A stretch of 32,657 bases of DNA, taken from NCBI GenBank assembly GCA_020692945.1, contig JAIMJY010000008.1, positions 1-32,657 on the forward strand, given 5' to 3'. The stretch's first letter is position 1. Each line of letters begins with the position of its first letter. This DNA is from Caldisericum sp. (GTDB lineage: Bacteria > Caldisericota > Caldisericia > Caldisericales > Caldisericaceae). Under the pieces are notes generated by a model. That model did no database searches, was not told the origin of the DNA, and was given only the letters and a program-made list of their open reading frames with translations. Shown in pieces: positions 13,526 to 20,502 of the stretch. The position numbers were made by a program, and so were the translations under genes.

Positions 13526-14679
13526 GAGTTTATTTCGATAATGCCGCCTCAACGAGAACAGACGAAAGAGTTATTGAGGCAATGCTTCCATACTTTACTG
13601 AAAAATATGCCATACCTACTTCGCAATTTTCTCATTCTTTTGGAGTAGAGGTAAGCGATGCAATTAGTCTTTCGAGGCAAACAATAGCTTCTCACGTTGG
13701 AGCAAGCGATGCGGAAGAAATAATTTTTACATCATCGGGAACCGAGGCTAACAACCTTGCAATAAAAGGAGTTGCATATGCGAATTCCAATAGTGGGAAA
13801 CATTTAATTACTTCTCAGGTTGAGCATCTTTCAGTTTTAGAATCCATGAGAAAACTTGAACAAGAAGGATTTGAGGTTACCTACCTTCCAGTTGATAGCT
13901 CAGGGTTTATTGACATAGACAAGCTAAAACTCTCCCTTAGAGATGACACAATACTTGTTTCTGTCCAGCTTGCAAACCATGAAACTGGTACCTTACAGAA
14001 TTTTGAGGAAATTGCAAATATCGTTAAAGGCAAAGGCGTTTTATTGCATACTGATGCAGCAATTTCGTACCCATACATTAATATATCTGCCGATAGATTT
14101 CCTGTCGATCTTATGACTATTTCGCCTCATAAATTCTATGGACCAAAAGGTATTGGAATTCTGTATGTGAAGAAGGGAACGAAGATAACAAAACTTATAG
14201 ACGGAGGCTTTAATGAGTTTAACATTAGGGCGGGATCGGAAAACGTTCCGGGAATTGTAGGAGCAGCCAAAGCGGTAGAAATATTTGATTACAAGGACGT
14301 TGAAAAAATCCATAAGTTAAAAGGACTCCTTGTCCGAAGAATCGAACAAGAGATTAGCGACGTTGAACTAAATGGGAGCAGAAATAATGCATTGCCTCAG
14401 ATTGCAAACTATACATTCAGTTACATCGAAGGGGAATCCGTATCTCTGAGGCTTGACTTTGAGGGAATTGCAGTAACAACAGGTTCAGCATGCTACAGCA
14501 GGAACTTACAGGCAAGCTATATACTTATTGCGATGGGAAAAAGTCACGAACAGGCACATGGTTCAATTCGTTTTTCGCTCTCAAAGTATAATACAGAGGA
14601 AGAAATTAACTATACCGTTGATAAATTGGCTGAAATAGTTGAGGACTTGCGGAAACTCAGTCCGTTAGGAAAGGAGTGA
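13522..14679 (+). CDS. Cysteine desulfurase, NifS/IscS type (second copy)
   Basis: A 385-residue paralogue of the gene at 11644. Motifs are YFDNAASTRTD, EHLSVLES, NHETGTLQNFEEI, HTDAAISYP, the PLP lysine in SPHKFYGPKG, FNIRAGSENVPG, and the catalytic Cys in TTGSACYSRNLQ. Members of this family that act with IscU have such a flexible Cys loop. It overlaps the DUF59 gene by four bases and lies four bases before the intact IscU-type scaffold, so this copy is the likely partner for Fe-S assembly. The two copies differ clearly in loop and neighbour sequence, suggesting separate jobs rather than a recent duplication. Confidence 0.93.
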   Translation: MRVYFDNAASTRTDERVIEAMLPYFTEKYAIPTSQFSHSFGVEVSDAISLSRQTIASHVGASDAEEIIFTSSGTEANNLAIKGVAYANSNSGKHLITSQVEHLSVLESMRKLEQEGFEVTYLPVDSSGFIDIDKLKLSLRDDTILVSVQLANHETGTLQNFEEIANIVKGKGVLLHTDAAISYPYINISADRFPVDLMTISPHKFYGPKGIGILYVKKGTKITKLIDGGFNEFNIRAGSENVPGIVGAAKAVEIFDYKDVEKIHKLKGLLVRRIEQEISDVELNGSRNNALPQIANYTFSYIEGESVSLRLDFEGIAVTTGSACYSRNLQASYILIAMGKSHEQAHGSIRFSLSKYNTEEEINYTVDKLAEIVEDLRKLSPLGKE

Positions 14680-14683
14680 TATT

Positions 14684-15319
14684 ATGCCTACACCATATAC
14701 CAAGCTTGTAATCGAGCATTTTAAAAATCCCCATAATGTTGGTGAGATTGAAAATCCTGATGTGAAGGTTACGGAAGGTAGCCCTGCGTGCGGGGACATG
14801 CTCACTTTGTATTTAAAGGTCGATCCAGTTACTCATAAAATAACAGATATTAAGTTCAAATCATTTGGCTGTGCATCAAATATTGCAACGGGTTCGATAA
14901 TTACAGATCTTGTAGCAGGGAAAACGGTCGAGGAAGCCCTAAAGATTACCTGGAAAGATGCAGCAGAAGCACTTGGTGGTTTACCTCCCGTAAAAATTCA
15001 TTGTTCGGTCCTTGCAGCAGATGCGCTACATTCAGCAGTTGAAATTTATATGGAAAAGGAAGGACTCGTAAAAGAGAAAAATCCGACTAAAATGGAAACG
15101 GTTTTTCAGAAGCTTACACATGTTATAGACCCAAACACGGGTGTTGATATCGTTAAATCTAAAATCATTAAAGGCGTTAAAATTGAAAATGGAATCATTT
15201 TCATCGAAGTTGATCTCAAGGAGAATGACCAGTTTGCAGCTAATGTTAAGGAAGAAATCCTTGAGAGGCTTGGATATCTTTGGGATATTAAGGAAGTGAA
15301 GGTTAGTTTTTCAAAATGA
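14684..15319 (+). CDS. IscU-type scaffold fused to a DUF59-like domain
   Basis: Residues 1-130 form a complete IscU: EHFKNPHNVGEIENPD, the first ligand Cys and Asp in GSPACGDML, the second Cys in FGCASNIATGS, and the third in KIHCSVLAADAL. Residues about 140-211 form a second domain (FQKLTHVIDPNTGVDIVKSKIIKG...VKVSF) with the DP-x-x-G-x-DIV pattern of DUF59/MIP18 proteins, but without the usual Cys. Common IscU proteins end near residue 130, so this is a fusion. It follows the second desulfurase by four bases (ribosome-binding site AAGGAG) and overlaps the sulfur-carrier gene by four. It probably builds the nascent cluster and, through the second domain, passes it on. Confidence 0.85.
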   Translation: MPTPYTKLVIEHFKNPHNVGEIENPDVKVTEGSPACGDMLTLYLKVDPVTHKITDIKFKSFGCASNIATGSIITDLVAGKTVEEALKITWKDAAEALGGLPPVKIHCSVLAADALHSAVEIYMEKEGLVKEKNPTKMETVFQKLTHVIDPNTGVDIVKSKIIKGVKIENGIIFIEVDLKENDQFAANVKEEILERLGYLWDIKEVKVSFSK

Positions 15320-15540
15320 AAGTTAAAGTTAAGCTTTACGGAGATTTTTTACGACAAGGACCTGAAGAAAGTATTGTTGAGCTTCAAGATGGCTCTACTG
15401 TTGAGGAACTTCTTAAACACTTTGAAATTTCTGAAAGAAATTATATAATAATCCTTGTAAATTTAAAGCGTTCATGGTTTGAGGGAGCGCTAAAAGACGG
15501 TGACACAGTTAGTATTTTTTCACCTGTAGGAGGAGGATAA
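15316..15540 (+). CDS. ThiS/MoaD-like sulfur carrier protein
   Basis: A 74-residue ubiquitin-fold protein: KVKVKLYGDFLRQGPEE start, central VEELLKHF helix and the C-terminal tail FSPVGGG. The terminal Gly-Gly is where an E1-like enzyme forms the acyl-adenylate and then the thiocarboxylate. The ATG overlaps the scaffold stop. The likely activator (ThiF/MoeB-like) lies at 17344 and a cysteine synthase between, so this may feed sulfur to cysteine synthesis as CysO does in mycobacteria. A role in molybdopterin or thiamine synthesis is possible, but no moa or thi genes lie nearby. The last residue is an extra Gly; such a tail could need trimming or may be used directly. Confidence 0.82.
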   Translation: MKVKVKLYGDFLRQGPEESIVELQDGSTVEELLKHFEISERNYIIILVNLKRSWFEGALKDGDTVSIFSPVGGG

Positions 15541-15565
15541 ATTTAAAACAAAGGAGGCTTAATAA

Positions 15566-15655
15566 ATGAAAAACAATCAAGGAGGATTTTATGGTTGTAA
15601 TAAGAGAACTTCTCCAGGAAATAAAAAAAGACTTGGAAGTCTATTCAAAAAATGA
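15566..15655 (+). CDS. Possible 29-aa leader ORF overlapping cysE
   Basis: AAAGGAGG (15550-15556) precedes ATG 15566. The frame reads MKNNQGGFYGCNKRTSPGNK, then a basic end, and stops at 15655, well inside cysE. The cysE ribosome-binding site is embedded in its GGA GGA codons. Its own strong ribosome-binding site suggests translation. It may couple to or regulate cysE, but could also be chance. Confidence 0.3.
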   Translation: MKNNQGGFYGCNKRTSPGNKKRLGSLFKK

Positions 15656-16118
15656 TCCAGCAATTGAGAACAAATGGGATATTTTCTTTTCGGTGTCATT
15701 CAGAGGTTTAGTTTGGTACAGAATTTATCATAAGCTCTATCAGAGAGACCATAAATTAATAGCTAAATATTTATATTTTAGAACAAAACTCAAATATCAA
15801 ATGGATATCCACCCCAAAGCAGAGATTGAACCAGGAGTAATGATTGACCACGGAAATGGAGTTGTCATTGGTTCAACGGCTTTCATAGGAAGCGGCACAA
15901 TAATTTATCACGGGGTTACGCTTGGCTCAAGAAGGATTACGAGTGGAAAGCGGCACCCAACTATTGGTAGAAATTGCTTTATTGGAAACCATGCCTCGAT
16001 CCTTGGTAATATAAACATAGGTAACAATGTAAAAATTGGGGCAAACTGTGTAGTACTCACCGATATTCCAGATAATTCTACAGTCGTAGGAATACCAGGT
16101 AGAATTTTAAAAACATAA
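15591..16118 (+). CDS. cysE: Serine O-acetyltransferase
   Basis: Makes O-acetylserine from serine and acetyl-CoA, the acceptor for sulfide or thiocarboxylate in cysteine synthesis. The 175 residues are a short form compared with about 270 in enterobacteria, like the compact SATs of many Gram-positives and thermophiles. The left-handed beta-helix hexapeptide repeats run from about residue 75 (GVMIDHGNGVVIGSTAFIG, IIYHGVTLG, PTIGRNCFIGNHASILG, VKIGANCVVL) with the catalytic His in MIDHGNG and the typical GIPGRI end. The start follows AAGGAGG seven bases upstream. It is 10 bases upstream of cysteine synthase, so the two are cotranscribed. Confidence 0.92.
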   Translation: MVVIRELLQEIKKDLEVYSKNDPAIENKWDIFFSVSFRGLVWYRIYHKLYQRDHKLIAKYLYFRTKLKYQMDIHPKAEIEPGVMIDHGNGVVIGSTAFIGSGTIIYHGVTLGSRRITSGKRHPTIGRNCFIGNHASILGNINIGNNVKIGANCVVLTDIPDNSTVVGIPGRILKT

Positions 16119-16128
16119 GGAGGATAAA

Positions 16129-17022
16129 ATGGTAGATGTTGTTGGTATAATTGGCAATACACCGATTGTTGAATTGAGACAAAACAAGAATATCTTTCTA
16201 AAACTTGAACTTCTTAATCCAGGCGGAAGCGTAAAAGATAGAATTGCATATTTCATGGTCAAAGATGCTATCGAAAGAAATATGCTCAAGGAAGGCGATA
16301 CTATAGTAGAACCAACCTCAGGAAATACAGGTATATCCCTTGCCATGGTTAGTAAAACTTTCGGAATTAAAGTAATTCTTACAATGCCTGACTCACTGAG
16401 CAAAGAAAGAATTTCATTAATGGAAGCTTATGGAGCTCTTGTAATTCTCACAGAAGGGGCGAAAAGAATGGATGGAGCAATTGAAAAAGCTCACGAATTG
16501 ATTGAAACAGGAAAAGCAAAATTAATGTTACAACAGTTTGAAAATCCTGCAAATCCATTAGCTCATGAACTAACAACAGGACCTGAAATATTACGACAAA
16601 TGAACTATGATGTAGATGCTTTTGTAGCTGGCGTTGGAACCGGAGGAACGATAACAGGAGTTGCAAGAATTGTCAAAAAATTTATTAGAAACATTAAAAT
16701 CTTTGCTGTTGAGCCTTCTCAATCCCCTGTTCTTTCTCACGGAAAGCCTGGTTCTCATACAATTGAAGGTATAGGAGCAGGTTTTATTCCCAAAGTTTTA
16801 GATTTGAAACTTATAGATGATGTTATTTGTATCGATCAAGACGAGGCAAGGCAGGCTGCAAGAGAACTTGCAAGAGAAGAAGGAATATTTGCGGGACCAT
16901 CCTCTGGCGCTAATATTCTGGGAGCCCGGTTAGTTTCGGAAAAATACAACTTTAAAAGAGTATTAACGATCGCTCCCGATAGAGGTGAAAGATATTTATC
17001 TGAAAACCTGTTTACTCCCTGA
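16129..17022 (+). CDS. Cysteine synthase (O-acetylserine sulfhydrylase family)
   Basis: A PLP beta-replacement enzyme of 297 residues. The PLP lysine is in NPGGSVKDRIAYFM (about residue 35), the substrate loop is EPTSGNTGISLA, the phosphate cradle is GVGTGGTITGVAR, and GPSSGAN lies near the C-terminus. It joins O-acetylserine with a sulfur donor to give cysteine. The neighbours cysE upstream and the ThiS-like carrier fit this. Whether it uses free sulfide (CysK) or a carrier thiocarboxylate (CysM/CysO system) is not visible from motifs; the nearby carrier and E1-like genes raise the second option. A ribosome-binding site AAGGAGG lies five bases before ATG. No N- or C-terminal CBS-type domain is present. 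Confidence 0.9.
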   Translation: MVDVVGIIGNTPIVELRQNKNIFLKLELLNPGGSVKDRIAYFMVKDAIERNMLKEGDTIVEPTSGNTGISLAMVSKTFGIKVILTMPDSLSKERISLMEAYGALVILTEGAKRMDGAIEKAHELIETGKAKLMLQQFENPANPLAHELTTGPEILRQMNYDVDAFVAGVGTGGTITGVARIVKKFIRNIKIFAVEPSQSPVLSHGKPGSHTIEGIGAGFIPKVLDLKLIDDVICIDQDEARQAARELAREEGIFAGPSSGANILGARLVSEKYNFKRVLTIAPDRGERYLSENLFTP

Positions 17023-17120
17023 AGATCCTTCTTCTTCTCAGTAGTCAAAGGAAGGTTACCTTCTGTACCTAAAACTTTAAAAGACAAGAGATCGTTTAAA
17101 AGTTTTGCAAGGAATACTAT

Positions 17121-17148
17121 TTGAAAGAAAATGAAAAAAATATAAAAT
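17121..17148 (+). promoter_or_regulatory. Promoter before the YHS gene
   Basis: TTGAAA (17121-17126), 16 bases, TAAAAT (17143-17148), then the ribosome-binding site GGAGG about 9 bases on. The 143-base gap after cysteine synthase supports a second transcript for YHS-thiF. Confidence 0.45.
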
Positions 17149-17165
17149 AAAGCTGGAGGTGAATT

Positions 17166-17342
17166 ATGGTACAAGACCCTGTTTGTAAAATGATCCTTGA
17201 GAAAGATGAAGCAAAGGCGACCGTTGAGTACAACGGAGAAATGTATTACTTCTGTTCGCTTCACTGCAAAGAAGAATTTGTTAAGGATACCGAGAAGTAT
17301 ATTTCCAAAAAGCAAAAACGACCAGAAAGTTCAGGATGTTAA
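17166..17342 (+). CDS. YHS-domain (TRASH-like) metal-binding protein
   Basis: A 58-residue protein. The start follows GGAGGTGAATT. Residues 4-9 DPVCKM, then YNGEMYYFCSLHCKEEF at about 22-37, define a YHS domain: C7, C30 and C34 are the metal ligands. The tail is basic and ends SSGC, adding a fourth Cys at the end. Such small domains bind soft metals such as copper, or iron. The stop lies one base before the ThiF/MoeB start, so the two are likely cotranslated. A role in metal or sulfur handling for the island is inferred from position. Confidence 0.85.
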   Translation: MVQDPVCKMILEKDEAKATVEYNGEMYYFCSLHCKEEFVKDTEKYISKKQKRPESSGC

Positions 17343-17343
17343 A

Positions 17344-18111
17344 ATGCTTTCTAAGGATGAACTGGCTCGATATGACAGACAGATAAGAATCGACAAAATT
17401 GGTGAGGTCGGCCAATTGAAGTTAAAGCAGTCTTCTGTCGTAATAGTAGGAGCTGGAGGACTAGGAAGCCCTATCTCTATGTACTTAACTGCTGCAGGTG
17501 TTGGAAGGATTGGTTTGGTTGACGGGGACAAAGTTTCTATCACTAATCTTAACAGACAGATTCTTTATGGGACAGATGATGTAGGGAAAGATAAGGTTTT
17601 TGTTGCAAAAGAGCGACTGAAGAAGTTGAACCCCTATGTAAAAGTAGAAATCTACCCTACTTGGTTTACTGATATCGATATAGCGAAAAATATTTTTTTA
17701 AAGTATGATGCAGTAATTGATGCAACAGATAACTTTCAAACCCGTTATCTTATAAATCAAGCTTGTGTTTCTTTGGGCAAACCACTTTTTGTTGGTGCAG
17801 TTGGACGATTTATTGGACAGGCGATGGATGTGTCGCCGCATGAAACAGCATGCTTTAACTGCGTTTTTCCGGAAAAGGAAAAAGAAGTGGTTTCACTTAT
17901 GACGGAACGAAATCTCTCTGAAGGAATCATCGGTACGCTTGTTGGAACTATCGGCACAATCGTAGCTTCAGAATTTATTAAGTTTACCCTTAATATTGGC
18001 AACACGCTCTTTAACAAGTTACTTATATACGACCTTATAAATAATGAGTTTTCAATAATCAATTTAGAGAAGAATCCAAAGTGCTCGATTTGTGGCGACT
18101 TGAATAAGTAG
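17344..18111 (+). CDS. ThiF/MoeB/HesA-family E1-like adenylyltransferase
   Basis: The start is ATG 17344, at which the family sequence begins (LARYDRQIRIDKIGEVGQLKL); a longer frame from 17197 lies wholly inside the YHS gene and is rejected. The product has 255 residues. The nucleotide-binding loop GAGGLGSP is at 36-43, followed by DGDKVSITNLNRQILY with its conserved Arg, DATDNFQTRYLINQAC, and two zinc CxxC pairs (CFNC and CSIC). It should adenylate the C-terminal glycine of a ThiS/MoaD-type carrier, most likely the one encoded at 15316. ThiF, MoeB and MoeZ-like roles cannot be separated. No rhodanese domain is attached; a cysteine desulfurase from this island could supply the sulfur. Confidence 0.88.
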   Translation: MLSKDELARYDRQIRIDKIGEVGQLKLKQSSVVIVGAGGLGSPISMYLTAAGVGRIGLVDGDKVSITNLNRQILYGTDDVGKDKVFVAKERLKKLNPYVKVEIYPTWFTDIDIAKNIFLKYDAVIDATDNFQTRYLINQACVSLGKPLFVGAVGRFIGQAMDVSPHETACFNCVFPEKEKEVVSLMTERNLSEGIIGTLVGTIGTIVASEFIKFTLNIGNTLFNKLLIYDLINNEFSIINLEKNPKCSICGDLNK

Positions 18112-18173
18112 AATTGATTAATCACTTGTAAAAAGGCATGTTTATCTTATTGTTTGGTTTTTTTAGAAATATC

Positions 18174-18201
18174 TTGAAATTATTTGGAAACTTGTTATAA
18201 T
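18174..18201 (+). promoter_or_regulatory. Promoter of hsp20
   Basis: TTGAAA (18174-18179), 16 bases, TATAAT (18196-18201) with extended TG one base before. The ribosome-binding site GGAGGT starts seven bases later. No CIRCE-type inverted repeat is seen. Confidence 0.65.
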
Positions 18202-18220
18202 TATTTCGGAGGTAATAGAC

Positions 18221-18694
18221 ATGGCAAATTGTGATCCATTTGAAGAAGTAATGAAGCTGGAAAAAGAGATCGACGATATCTTCTCTCGATTCTGGGGAGG
18301 CACGAAGTTTGGTAGAGCTCTTCCTACGGGGAGAGGTACTATTAGAGACCTTGCTCCTTCTATTTTACCTGTTTTTGGTCCTGAAGCTGATGTGGTTGAA
18401 AAAGACAAGGGAATCGATGTAAAAATTAATCTACCTGGCGTTAACAAAGATGGTGTAAAAATAAAAGTTACCGAGGATACAGTTAGTGTCTCTGGAGAAA
18501 TAAAGAAGGAAAAGAAGGAGAAAGAAGAAAATTACACAATCGAGGAGAGGTATTATGGTTCCTTTATGAGAGTCCTTTCTCTTCCATCGAAAGTTGACTC
18601 AGACAAAGCCCAGGCAAATTTTGAAAATGGCGTGCTTGAGATTTCAATTCCTAAAATAGGAAAAGGCAAGAAATCAAAAGAAATAAGCCTTTAG
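18221..18694 (+). CDS. Hsp20-family small heat-shock protein
   Basis: A 157-residue alpha-crystallin-type chaperone. N-terminal residues 1-50 are variable, with DPFEEVMKLEKEIDDIF, which Hsp20 proteins commonly carry. The alpha-crystallin domain spans about 55-148: PEADVVEKDKGIDVKINLPG, KVTEDTVSVSGEIK and the closing NGVLEISIPK. The family C-terminal I-x-I anchor is represented by residues EISL at the end. It holds unfolding proteins for refolding. It is a single gene with its own promoter and a strong terminator right after, independent of the ABC genes downstream. Confidence 0.93.
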   Translation: MANCDPFEEVMKLEKEIDDIFSRFWGGTKFGRALPTGRGTIRDLAPSILPVFGPEADVVEKDKGIDVKINLPGVNKDGVKIKVTEDTVSVSGEIKKEKKEKEENYTIEERYYGSFMRVLSLPSKVDSDKAQANFENGVLEISIPKIGKGKKSKEISL

Positions 18695-18702
18695 TCATTT
18701 GT

Positions 18703-18730
18703 AAGGCCCCCTTAAAAAGGGGCCTTTTTT
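18703..18730 (+). terminator. Rho-independent terminator after hsp20
   Basis: AAGGCCCC (18703-18710) pairs with GGGGCCTT (18719-18726), followed by a T6 tract. This ends the hsp20 transcript. Confidence 0.9.
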
Positions 18731-18756
18731 GCTTTTTTAAAAATTAGACAAATGCT

Positions 18757-18762
18757 TATAAT
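18757..18762 (+). promoter_or_regulatory. -10 box close to the ABC exporter ATG
   Basis: TATAAT ends 12 bases before ATG 18775. No Shine-Dalgarno sequence lies between and no good -35 box is seen. If used, the mRNA would have a leader of about five bases and be nearly leaderless. Confidence 0.45.
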
Positions 18763-18774
18763 ATCTTTGAAAAT

Positions 18775-20502
18775 ATGAAAATGTTATTAGAGTTTTTCCG
18801 AAAGAAAATTAAACTTTATTCTTTGATTATTTTACTACTCATTGTGGTGGATTTGCTACAGGTTTTGATTCCATTATTTACTAAGCGAGCAGTTGATGCA
18901 ATAACGAAAAGCCAAGCACAAAGTCTTGTTAAAAACGGTGTATTGATAATGTCTATTTCGCTCGGCATAATCACAATAAGAATACTTTACAATTATTTCT
19001 TGAGGAGACTGGTTTTGGGTCTTGATTTCGAGATAAAAACCAGTCTTTACAATAAGTACATTGAGCTTTCCAAGAGAGTGTTCGATACAAAAGAAATTGG
19101 GGACCTAATGTCGAGAGTTACAAGCGACACAATGTCCGTTAGAATGTTTCTCATAATGGGATTTCTTGGCATGCTCGACGTTTTTTTGCTTGGACTTACG
19201 ACGTTTATTTCAATGTTTCTTATGAGTAGGAAGCTGACTTTGGTTGTAATTACCCCTCTCTTTTTCCTCATTCCTCTAACGTTCAACTTCGGCAAGAAGA
19301 TACACAAGTTCTACAAAAAAGTTCAGATTATTTTTGCAGATATGACGGTGAGAATTAGAGAGGTCATAAATGGTATTCGTGTCGTAAAAGCTTTTACAAG
19401 GGAAAGTTATTACCTAAAGCTTTTTACTGCCGTTAATGAGCAGTATATCAAAGAAAACTTGAAACTTGTGAAACTTGACGGCTTTCTTGACCCGACAATA
19501 AATCTTTTCACAAATATGTCAGTGTTGCTCCTTTTGTTTTTTGGAGGCACTTTTGTAATAAGGGGAAGCGTTGACATTGGAACGATTGTTGCCTTTTTCC
19601 AGTATATTCAAACGCTTGCATGGCCTATAATGGCGATTGGCTTTTCAACTGCACTTTACAAGAGGGCACATGCTTCTCTCGACAGGATTAACGAGATACT
19701 CAAAATTCCAACTTACGGTATTAAAGAGACATTCTATGAAAGATCAGAGGTTGCCTGTTGTGTTGAGGTAAAAAATTTGAGCTATTCATACAACCAAGAT
19801 AGCGTTAATGCGTTGAATGGCATTTCTCTTACGATTTCCCCCAAAGAGGTTCTGGGCATAACCGGCCCACCAGGCTGCGGCAAGAGCACGTTGATTCAAC
19901 TCATGATGAGAGTCTATGACCCGCCAGAAGGCACCATTTTCATAGATGGAGCTGATATCCTTGATATTGACATTGCTACACTAAGAAGATATATGGCTTA
20001 TGTTCCCCAGGATCCTTTTCTCTTCAGTGATACGATAGCAAATAACATATTGGTTGGCAGGAGAACAGCAACAAATGACGAGATTATAGAAGCAACGAAA
20101 ATTGCTGGCATTTATGACGACATAATTAATTTTCCAAAGGGCTTTGATACAGTTGTCGGGGAGCAGGGGATAACTCTTTCAGGAGGAGAACGTCAGAGGG
20201 TATCAATGGCTCGTGCAATTGTTTCTCAAAAGCCGATTTTAATTTTCGACGATTCTCTTTCAGCGGTTGACACTAACACCGAGAAACGAATTGTTACAAA
20301 CTTAAATGGTTATCTTTCTGAAAATAAGATAATAACAATTATTGTGTCTCAGAGAATTAGTGCCCTCTCCATTGCAAACAACGTTCAGGTAATCGTTAAT
20401 GGCAAAATTATAGAATACGGTAACCCAGAAAACTTGCTTGCCAAAAAAGGATACTACTATCACCTCTACAGAAAACAACTTCTTGAGGGAGTTGAAATAT
20501 GA
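18775..20502 (+). CDS. ABC exporter half-transporter, degenerate-site subunit
   Basis: A 575-residue type IV (multidrug/lipid-type) exporter half: six hydrophobic helices in residues 1-310, then the nucleotide-binding domain. Walker A is GPPGCGKST (about 364-372) and the signature is the canonical LSGGERQ. The residue after Walker B is Asp instead of the catalytic Glu (LIFDDSLSAVD), and the switch His is replaced by Gln (VSQRISAL). This is the degenerate half of a heterodimer, as in TM287/288. Its LSGGE completes the working site formed with the second subunit's Walker motifs. No ribosome-binding site is seen before ATG 18775, though an in-frame ATG follows at 18781. It overlaps the partner gene by four bases. 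Substrate unknown. Confidence 0.9.
   Translation: MKMLLEFFRKKIKLYSLIILLLIVVDLLQVLIPLFTKRAVDAITKSQAQSLVKNGVLIMSISLGIITIRILYNYFLRRLVLGLDFEIKTSLYNKYIELSKRVFDTKEIGDLMSRVTSDTMSVRMFLIMGFLGMLDVFLLGLTTFISMFLMSRKLTLVVITPLFFLIPLTFNFGKKIHKFYKKVQIIFADMTVRIREVINGIRVVKAFTRESYYLKLFTAVNEQYIKENLKLVKLDGFLDPTINLFTNMSVLLLLFFGGTFVIRGSVDIGTIVAFFQYIQTLAWPIMAIGFSTALYKRAHASLDRINEILKIPTYGIKETFYERSEVACCVEVKNLSYSYNQDSVNALNGISLTISPKEVLGITGPPGCGKSTLIQLMMRVYDPPEGTIFIDGADILDIDIATLRRYMAYVPQDPFLFSDTIANNILVGRRTATNDEIIEATKIAGIYDDIINFPKGFDTVVGEQGITLSGGERQRVSMARAIVSQKPILIFDDSLSAVDTNTEKRIVTNLNGYLSENKIITIIVSQRISALSIANNVQVIVNGKIIEYGNPENLLAKKGYYYHLYRKQLLEGVEI

Noticed and set aside
17197-17343. N-terminal extension of the ThiF/MoeB gene
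   Set aside because: The extra 49 codons are out of frame with, and entirely within, the YHS gene; family homology starts at 17344.
11596-18111. A nitrogen-fixation (nif) cluster
   Set aside because: NifS- and IscU-like genes occur without any nitrogenase or NifB/E/N genes. Cysteine and Fe-S genes explain the set.
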